Source of the DNA: VRUG01 sp965372745
Lineage (GTDB): Bacteria > Planctomycetota > Phycisphaerae > Sedimentisphaerales > Anaerobacaceae
Assembly: GCA_965372745.1 (NCBI GenBank)
Contig: CBDVDM010000041.1
Coordinates: forward strand, 1 to 11,337
Reading direction: 5' to 3'
Length of the DNA stretch: 11,337 nucleotides
Under the pieces are notes generated by a model that saw nothing but the letters and a program-made list of their open reading frames with translations, was not told where the DNA came from and made no database searches. Of the stretch, positions 5,618 through 11,337 are shown one piece after another. Within the stretch, counting starts at the first letter, position 1. Each line of letters begins with the position of its first letter. The position numbers and the translations under genes are program-made.

Positions 5618-6901
5618 ATGTTTGAATTCTTAAAAGGAAGACTTGTAACTGTTCGGATAATCCTTTTATCAGCTGGGCTGGCTTTGGTTATTATTGGAAT
5701 AGTGAACATTTATTCTCTTGGGCATCCCTGCCAGTCAAACCCCGACGAAAAAACACCCGCCCCTGCTGTCAACCGACAGGTGCAGGCAGGTGAACTTGCC
5801 GGCTACTGGAAAAAACAATCCCAGTTTGCCGTTGTGGGTATTCTGGGCTTTTTGGCAGTTAACATGATAAACTACAGACGCCTGGGAATGATAAGTCACT
5901 GGCTTTATGCAATTGCGCTGGTCTCTTTAGCCATTTTACTGCTTGATAAATTTATTGACCTTCCATTCGTGCCGGTCATTAACGGAACTCGAAGATGGAT
6001 AAGATTTTCCATAAAAGGTTATGGGCTGCCCGCAATTCAACCCTCGGAATTTTGTAAGATTGCTTACATCCTTGCCCTTGCCTGGTACTTAAGATATCGC
6101 AGCAATTACCGGCACTTCAGCGCCTTGATAGGACCTTTTGCTTTAACGCTTTTGCCTATGCTCTTGATTCTGCTCGAACCGGATTTGGGAACGGTACTTC
6201 TGATGATGCCGGTTTTGTTTGCCATGCTCTTTATCGCAGGCGCAAAAGTTAAACACCTTGTAATAATTATACTGCTGGCGGTTTTAACAAGTCCATTTTT
6301 ATGGCACTTTATGAAAGATTATCAGCGCAGCCGAATCAGCTCAGTAGTCCTGCAATCAAAATGGATGCAGAAGAAAGCTGAGCAGTACCCAGCGCTTGGC
6401 AGAATTCTTGTCGGAAGGCAATTCAATGCAAATAAATGGTCAAGAGATGAAGGCTTTCATCTGACTCGCTCAAAATACGCAGTCGCTTCAGGCGGAATAA
6501 ACGGGTACGGATTTCGACAAGGCCCATTTGTTAAATACAACTTTTTGCCTGCAAGGCACAATGATTTCATATTTGCCTCAATCGCACATCAGAGCGGGTT
6601 CAGGGGGTGTATACTTGTTTTGTCGCTTTACGTTATTATTATTGCCTGTGGACTGGAGATAGCAGGAAACAACACCGACCCGTTCGGGAAACTGCTTGCA
6701 ATAGGGATAGTGACAATCTTTATCGTTGAGGTTATCATCAATGTCAGTATGACTCTTGGGTTGATGCCGATTACAGGATTGACTCTGCCCCTGGTGAGCT
6801 ATGGCGGTTCAAGTTTATTAGTCAGTATGATGTTTATAGGGCTTTTAAATAATATCGGAAGGTGCAGGCCCTTTACCGTTGCACCTAAGTCTTTCGGATA
6901 A
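5618..6901 (+). CDS. SEDS-family peptidoglycan glycosyltransferase (RodA/FtsW type)
   Basis: 427 residues, about ten membrane segments. SEDS proteins polymerise lipid II into glycan strands together with a class B penicillin-binding protein. INGTRRWI (121-128), QPSEFCKIAY (141-150), EPDLGT (187-192), LPARHNDFIFASIA (310-323) and LGLMPITGLTLPLVSYGGSSL (380-400) are the family blocks. Asp316 in the HND segment corresponds to the catalytic Asp of the large outer loop. 'PITG' and the pairing with MurJ suggest the elongation protein RodA, but FtsW cannot be excluded. A Pro/charge-rich loop of about 30 residues (36-64) between the first two membrane segments is longer than usual. No good Shine-Dalgarno precedes the ATG. 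murJ follows after 5 bases, so the two are surely cotranscribed. No penicillin-binding protein lies in the window. Confidence 0.88.
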   Translation: MFEFLKGRLVTVRIILLSAGLALVIIGIVNIYSLGHPCQSNPDEKTPAPAVNRQVQAGELAGYWKKQSQFAVVGILGFLAVNMINYRRLGMISHWLYAIALVSLAILLLDKFIDLPFVPVINGTRRWIRFSIKGYGLPAIQPSEFCKIAYILALAWYLRYRSNYRHFSALIGPFALTLLPMLLILLEPDLGTVLLMMPVLFAMLFIAGAKVKHLVIIILLAVLTSPFLWHFMKDYQRSRISSVVLQSKWMQKKAEQYPALGRILVGRQFNANKWSRDEGFHLTRSKYAVASGGINGYGFRQGPFVKYNFLPARHNDFIFASIAHQSGFRGCILVLSLYVIIIACGLEIAGNNTDPFGKLLAIGIVTIFIVEVIINVSMTLGLMPITGLTLPLVSYGGSSLLVSMMFIGLLNNIGRCRPFTVAPKSFG

Positions 6902-6906
6902 CAGGT

Positions 6907-8463
6907 ATGGTAAAAGGCTTTAGACAAATTGCTTCTCTTACTACCATCTCCAGGGTTTTTGGTCTTGTTCGGGATACAGCTTTTAGTCATTTCCTCGGTG
7001 CCGGCTGGCTAATGACCGCCTGGACTATGGGCTTTAAAATACCGAACCTTGCACGAAGACTTTTCGGCGAAGGCGCTGCTTCTGCATCTTTTATCCCCGT
7101 CTACAGCCAGCAGATTCACAAAGACCGGCAACAGGCGAAAGAATTAGCAGACACCGTCGTTACTGTCGTTTTTGTTTTACTTGCGGTGCTCGTGGTGATT
7201 GGTGAATTGATTTTTTGGGGATGCCGCAATTTTTTTGATGTAAACCATGGCACGCAGTTAGGCCTTGCCCTGTCTGCAATAATGCTGCCTTATATGATTT
7301 CCATCTGCATTGTTGCAATTCTCGCCGGAATTCTTAATGTTCACAAACATTTCGCTGCACCTGCCGCTGCACCTATCGTGTTAAACATATTTATTATCAC
7401 AAGTCTTATGCTTACCGGATGGGTATGGAAAGTCCCTGCCCAAGTTCAGGTTTTTTGGGTTGCAGCTACTGTCATTCTTGCCGGATTAGCTCAAATCGGA
7501 CTTCAAATCCGGCCTCTGCGTAAAGCCGGTATTACAATCAGACCCGCATGGCAGGTGCATTCTGAACCTTTTAAAAAAATCATTGTCCTGATGGTGCCTA
7601 TGATATTAGGCCTGACCGTTACTCAGATTAACACCCTGGCTGATGACGTTATCGCACTTTCCCTTTCCAGTGAGCAGGGGTATCCGCTCGACTGGGGAGC
7701 TGTCTCATATCTTTATTATGCTCAAAGGCTTTATCAGTTTCCACTTGGAGTGCTTGGTATCTCATTGGCTACGGCGATTTTTCCGGTTATGAGCGCAGCC
7801 GCCGCCAGAAAGGACATGCAATCTCTCAGCAATACTATTTCACGGGGTATAAAGGCATCTGTGTTCGTTGCCCTGCCTGCAACAGTCGGTCTGATTCTGG
7901 TAGCCAAACCCCTGGTGTCAGCGATTTTCGAACATGGAAAATTTACGCCGGAAAATACCGCTGACACTTCCCTGACGCTTATTTTTTATGCACTGGGATT
8001 GAGCGGTTATTTTGCCCAGCAGGTCTCAACACGGGCATTTTATTCCATGCAGAACTCGAAATTGCCGGCTATGACCGCTTTAGGGGCGGTTTTTGTCAAT
8101 ATCGTACTTAATCTTATTCTGGTCTGGCCTATGGGCACTGCCGGCCTTGCACTTTCTACCGCTATTTGTTCGTATTTACAGGTGGTAATCCTTGTTTTTA
8201 TGCTGAAAAAACGGTTTGGCAGCACACTATTGAACGGTTTTGGAAAAACCTTAGCAAAAACGCTTCTCGCTGTAGTTATCATGTGGCTTACAGGGGCAAT
8301 ATTAATGTTTATGATGAGGAATTTACCCGATATCAGGATTTTTAATATTCTAAGGCTCGCTGTTGTTGTCCCAACTGCTGCTGGAGTTTATCTGCTGACA
8401 GCAAAAAGCCTGCGAATGTCGGAACTCAGCCTGATTACCGGCTCAAAACATCACCAAAAATAG
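6907..8463 (+). CDS. murJ: Lipid II flippase MurJ
   Basis: 518 residues with about 14 membrane segments, MVF family of the MOP exporters. It moves lipid-linked peptidoglycan precursor to the outer face of the membrane. SRVFGLVRD (15-23), FKIPNLARRLFGEGAASASF (43-62) and YYAQRLYQFPLGVLGISLAT (270-289) are MurJ signatures. By eye, Arg16, Arg22, Arg50 and Arg274 match the essential cavity arginines of E. coli MurJ (R18, R24, R52, R270), while the position of E. coli Asp39 is Thr37. The ATG is five bases after the upstream stop with only CAGG close by, so translational coupling is likely. The C-terminus is a short polar tail rich in His and Lys. The partner SEDS polymerase is the gene immediately before it. 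Confidence 0.92.
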   Translation: MVKGFRQIASLTTISRVFGLVRDTAFSHFLGAGWLMTAWTMGFKIPNLARRLFGEGAASASFIPVYSQQIHKDRQQAKELADTVVTVVFVLLAVLVVIGELIFWGCRNFFDVNHGTQLGLALSAIMLPYMISICIVAILAGILNVHKHFAAPAAAPIVLNIFIITSLMLTGWVWKVPAQVQVFWVAATVILAGLAQIGLQIRPLRKAGITIRPAWQVHSEPFKKIIVLMVPMILGLTVTQINTLADDVIALSLSSEQGYPLDWGAVSYLYYAQRLYQFPLGVLGISLATAIFPVMSAAAARKDMQSLSNTISRGIKASVFVALPATVGLILVAKPLVSAIFEHGKFTPENTADTSLTLIFYALGLSGYFAQQVSTRAFYSMQNSKLPAMTALGAVFVNIVLNLILVWPMGTAGLALSTAICSYLQVVILVFMLKKRFGSTLLNGFGKTLAKTLLAVVIMWLTGAILMFMMRNLPDIRIFNILRLAVVVPTAAGVYLLTAKSLRMSELSLITGSKHHQK

Positions 8464-8571
8464 GAAAACAACAAGATAATTAAACAATTTCCCGTAAAAA
8501 ACGTATTGCTTGGCAACTGTTCCGCTATTATTTGGAAGAGCTATAACATAACCTGTCGCATGTTAATAAAA

Positions 8572-8588
8572 ACAGGAGACTGTCCCTA
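8572..8588 (+). repeat. Possible solitary REP-like motif (ACAG-GAGA-CTGT-CCC)
   Basis: ACAG 8572-8575 pairs with CTGT 8580-8583 around a GAGA loop, followed by CCCTA. It resembles the 'GGGACTGTCCC' intergenic motifs that occur in many copies in some planctomycete and deltaproteobacterial genomes, but only one copy is in this window. The surrounding 217-base gap (8464-8680) shows no convincing terminator or promoter; a T7 run at 8655-8661 has no adequate stem before it. Confidence 0.2.
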
Positions 8589-8680
8589 ATTTTAAAACCT
8601 TTATTATGCCTAAAGCAAAAAGACAAAATGCCCGAAAATACGTTAATAAGGCTGTTTTTTTATGGTTACCGGAGCAATAG

Positions 8681-11080
8681 ATGCTTAAGGGTAGGATTCT
8701 ACTAATTTCTTTTGCACTTCTTTTGTGTTCTGTGGTGGTAAATGCCCGGGAACGCAGAGATACTGAAGAGCTTTTTTCGCCTTCTGTTGGCCGCAAGTTA
8801 TACGAATTAGCGTATGAAATTGCTCACGATATCGCTCGTGAAGAAAAAGAAAGCCAGCCTGCCGGTGCCAATGTCGACCAGGCTATCATCTTCCTGAAAG
8901 CCACTGCCTTGCTCGACAAAAGAGCAAAATATATTCTCCCTGAGATGATAAAACTTGCTGCCCACCAGAACTTTCAGCAGGACCATTCACCATTAGTAAC
9001 TCAACTGCTCGGTGATTATATCGATGAAAACGCCGACCTTGAAGTTACAAAAGACGCCGTTCAATATTTACTTGAAAAGTTGAACTTTCGTGAACAGCGT
9101 CAAATGCTCCTCACCGACCTTCTACAAAATTTCGCAGGCAAAAACACCGGTTTTGATTCCGAATTAGCGACACTCATCGGTTCGCTTACGGCTGAAACTG
9201 CTAATACCGAAGCAGCACAACATTTTTTCATGGAGGCGTACAACACCAACAAATACAATAGACTTGCCTTCAAAAAACTTATTGAACTTTCAGCTCAACA
9301 AATAGACCCCGCTTTTTATATCGAACATCTAAGGCTGGCATTAACTGAGAATCCATTTAATATCGATGATGCTCTGGCCTTTGCACAATATGCCGAACAA
9401 CTGCAACTCTATGAGACTGCCGCTGACGCATACGGTTACTGCACCGCTCTATTCGAATATTTACATCCATCGGAAAATCTGCCACCGCAAATTTACATAC
9501 CCTGGGCGATGACAAACTATTATACACAGAGAAATCAATACAAATGCCTGAAGATTGCCGAAGATGTTCGCCGAACAGGACAGTTTGATTTGGTACTTGA
9601 GGCGATAGCTGCAAAAGCAGCCATCAAAAATGGGGATACCGAACAGGCAAACAAAATTTTGAAGCAGGCGGAACATAAAGCGTTAATGTTACTCGAACCC
9701 GGTGACAATCAAGCTGTACAGGTCAGTCATGAGCAGCTTGCATGGTTCTATTCTTTTGCCTCACCTGATGCCAATAATGCACTCAGCTGGGCCAACAAAG
9801 CCTATTCCGCTGAGCCGAATTCCCCAACGGCAGCTGCACTTCTGGCATACGCACTTGTCAGTAATGGTCAGTTTGACTGGGCAAAAACGCTTATAGACAG
9901 TTATCAGCCAACTCCTATATCAACCCTGGTCAAGGCTCAAATCGAACTGGCACAGGGCCAAAAGGATTCAGCTTTTACAATTTTAAAGTCGGCAATAAAT
10001 GACAACCCCGGTTCGCTGGTTGCCGAAAAAGCAAAACAGATTCTAACAGCTAACGGCGGAGAATACGTGCCTCCTGTTGACCCTGATATTGTTTTGACTT
10101 TGATAAGAAGTAACTTTCGCCATAGAATTGTTCCTGAATTCGTAACGCCTGGCAAGCTAATATCTGTCGGGCTTAATGTGCAGGGCAGCAGCTTTACATA
10201 CGGCCAGGAATTCAAAGGCTCCCTGTCTATAACGAATATCTCTGACAACCGGTTTATTATCTCCGACTATGCCATGTTTACAGGAAACATCAGGGTCGAC
10301 GCTGATATTACCGGCGACCTGAATGAAACAATACCCAATCTCGTTTCCATGAAAATTCGACCTTCATTGCCGATAGAGCCCGGCAAAAGCGTTATTGTGC
10401 CACTAAGGCTCGTTACCGCGGAACTAAAACATATCCTGCTCACACACCCTCAGGCATCTTTGAATATAGAATTTACTGCATATATCGACCCTGTCGTAAC
10501 TACCGCCAATAAAGTAATTAGCAGACTCGCTGATATTAAACCGGCAAAGATAACCGTTACTCGCCCTGCTGTCGAAATCACCGGCAAATTTCTGCAAAAT
10601 CGCATTAACTCACTCTCGAAAAGCAGGCAGGGACGAGAAAGAACAATACAACTTTTCATCGGGCTTATGCTCGAACAACAGGCTATGGCAGGGAGCGAAC
10701 CACTTTACAATTTTATATACGCTGACTGGATGCCGGAACTGCTGAAATCCGGATTATCATACGGCATTTCGCAGAGCAACTGGGTCACTAAAGCACAGGT
10801 TATGGCGGCAATGACTTCGCTGCCTATGGACTATGATTTAGTCAATGCAATAGCGGCAAACCTCGACGAGTCACATTGGCCGGCGAGGATGATGGCTCTC
10901 TATCTACTTTCCAAAACCGGAGACAGCAATTACAATAAGGTTCTGGACTGGACTGCCAAATACGACTCACATGAGCTGGTAAGAGAAATGGCTGTTGCCC
11001 TGGGCGGCAAAATGCCGCCTGAAAAAGAACCTCCCGCCATACAGCAAACACCCGCTGAACAGGCCCAAACCGACAGCTAA
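8681..11080 (+). CDS. Exported helical-repeat (TPR/HEAT-like) protein with central beta domain, function unknown
   Basis: 799 residues. It begins with a Sec signal peptide (charged MLKGR, hydrophobic 6-20, likely cleavage after VNA at 22; the Cys at 16 lacks a lipobox context). Residues about 30-200 are helical. Residues about 205-455 contain TPR-like helix pairs (for example 382-402, 413-440). Residues about 485-630 look like a beta-sandwich (YGQEFKGSLSITNIS, IEPGKSVIVPLRL), similar to bacterial Ig-like or CARDB-type domains. Residues about 650-775 are HEAT-like helices (WPARMMALYLL, HELVREMAVAL). It ends in a Pro/Gln/Glu-rich tail. A good Shine-Dalgarno GGAG lies six bases before the ATG, so it is translated independently of murJ. 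It probably acts in the periplasm as a scaffold. No enzyme motif was found and no specific family recognised. Confidence 0.8.
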   Translation: MLKGRILLISFALLLCSVVVNARERRDTEELFSPSVGRKLYELAYEIAHDIAREEKESQPAGANVDQAIIFLKATALLDKRAKYILPEMIKLAAHQNFQQDHSPLVTQLLGDYIDENADLEVTKDAVQYLLEKLNFREQRQMLLTDLLQNFAGKNTGFDSELATLIGSLTAETANTEAAQHFFMEAYNTNKYNRLAFKKLIELSAQQIDPAFYIEHLRLALTENPFNIDDALAFAQYAEQLQLYETAADAYGYCTALFEYLHPSENLPPQIYIPWAMTNYYTQRNQYKCLKIAEDVRRTGQFDLVLEAIAAKAAIKNGDTEQANKILKQAEHKALMLLEPGDNQAVQVSHEQLAWFYSFASPDANNALSWANKAYSAEPNSPTAAALLAYALVSNGQFDWAKTLIDSYQPTPISTLVKAQIELAQGQKDSAFTILKSAINDNPGSLVAEKAKQILTANGGEYVPPVDPDIVLTLIRSNFRHRIVPEFVTPGKLISVGLNVQGSSFTYGQEFKGSLSITNISDNRFIISDYAMFTGNIRVDADITGDLNETIPNLVSMKIRPSLPIEPGKSVIVPLRLVTAELKHILLTHPQASLNIEFTAYIDPVVTTANKVISRLADIKPAKITVTRPAVEITGKFLQNRINSLSKSRQGRERTIQLFIGLMLEQQAMAGSEPLYNFIYADWMPELLKSGLSYGISQSNWVTKAQVMAAMTSLPMDYDLVNAIAANLDESHWPARMMALYLLSKTGDSNYNKVLDWTAKYDSHELVREMAVALGGKMPPEKEPPAIQQTPAEQAQTDS

Positions 11081-11115
11081 GTAGTATCTGTTGAATTTCA
11101 AAAAGATTTTTGTTG

Positions 11116-11168
11116 TAATATCACGGCAATTTTGTACTATTCCACGTTTTAGAGCACTTTAATATCAC
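11116..11168. promoter_or_regulatory. 9-bp direct repeat TAATATCAC upstream of the ferredoxin gene
   Basis: TAATATCAC occurs at 11116-11124 and 11160-11168, 44 bases apart (about four helical turns), in the 117-base gap before the ferredoxin ATG. The first copy lies between TTGTTG (11110-11115) and TACTAT (11135-11140), a possible promoter with an over-long 19-base spacer. The repeat could be a paired regulator site, but it is short and A+T-rich. Confidence 0.22.
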
Positions 11169-11197
11169 AGTTGATGTTTTTGGAAAGGGTTATGTAA

Positions 11198-11337
11198 ATG
11201 GCAGCTAAGATCGATAGCGAAAAATGCAACGGGTGTGAAACCTGTATAGCAGAATGCCCAAGCGAGGCAATAAGTATGGTTGATGGAAAAGCTGTAATCG
11301 ATGCCGATGCCTGCATTGATTGTGGAGTTTGTGTTGA
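11198..11337 (+). CDS. 4Fe-4S ferredoxin-type protein (5' part, cut by window edge)
   Basis: 46 codons are visible. The first cluster motif C10-x2-C13-x2-C16-x3-C20-P is complete, and the second begins with C39-x2-C42-x2-C45. The spacing is that of the small 2[4Fe-4S] bacterial ferredoxins (about 55-60 residues) that carry electrons in anaerobic metabolism. The edge hides whether a larger protein follows. The ATG is preceded by GGAAAGGG about eight bases upstream; an ATG at 11192 is immediately followed by a stop. Single-electron carriers of this kind fit the anaerobic picture given by the Re-citrate-synthase-like enzyme. Confidence 0.88.
   Translation, partial: MAAKIDSEKCNGCETCIAECPSEAISMVDGKAVIDADACIDCGVCV

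Noticed and set aside
8608..8661. Intrinsic terminator after murJ (T7 at 8655-8661)
   Set aside because: Only GCCT/AGGC, four pairs across a loop of nearly 40 bases, precedes the T-run.
11099..11112. Terminator after the large secreted protein (CAAAAA-GA-TTTTTG)
   Set aside because: The stem is almost all A-T with a two-base centre, too weak for an intrinsic terminator.

Overview
The window most resembles a chromosomal segment of an anaerobic bacterium with peptidoglycan-type envelope genes. A Phycisphaerae-like planctomycete is a reasonable guess, based on A+T-leaning intergenic DNA, a Re-citrate-synthase-like enzyme and intergenic repeats of the 'AATCTGTGT / TTCGTGG' type. No taxonomic marker gene is present, so this placement is an inference. 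No insertion sequence, tRNA, rRNA or CRISPR array was found.

Layout. Everything from 324 to 5434 is read on the minus strand, and everything from 5618 to the right edge is read on the plus strand, with a divergent control region at 5435-5617. The left edge (1-323) has no convincing gene. It holds a run of at least six stem-loops ending in a plus-strand terminator-like hairpin with a T7 tract, which may be a structured RNA or the 3' end of a transcript that begins outside the window. At 324-1169 is an orphan protein with the two metal-binding Asp positions of class III nucleotide cyclases. Its start is unusual: a TTG with no Shine-Dalgarno, preceded by a strong promoter, an 11-codon leader ORF and a T7 slippery run. 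Next is a 764-base gene-free stretch (1170-1933). It contains three copies of a composite intergenic repeat, a long hairpin with a GAAA loop, and an element bounded by a 10-bp inverted repeat whose interior has T-tracts phased every 10-12 bases, the classic layout of intrinsically curved DNA.

Metabolic genes on the minus strand. A DRE-TIM/HMGL-family condensing enzyme (4106-5434), best matched from memory to Re-citrate synthase, is followed after 6 bases by a HAD-family hydrolase (3347-4099) and then by a PLP-dependent threonine synthase with an N-terminal zinc ribbon (1934-3283). The first two look translationally coupled. thrC may be cotranscribed or have its own weak promoter.

Envelope genes on the plus strand. 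A SEDS-family glycosyltransferase (RodA/FtsW type, 5618-6901) and the lipid II flippase MurJ (6907-8463) lie 5 bases apart. They form an obvious functional pair: MurJ moves lipid II across the membrane and the SEDS protein polymerises it. After 217 bases comes a large exported repeat protein of unknown function (8681-11080). The window ends inside a 4Fe-4S ferredoxin-type gene (11198 to the edge).

The most interesting items are the orphan cyclase-like gene with its odd start, the phased T-tract/inverted-repeat element, the stem-loop array at the left edge, the three-copy composite repeat, and the probable Re-citrate synthase beside threonine synthase.
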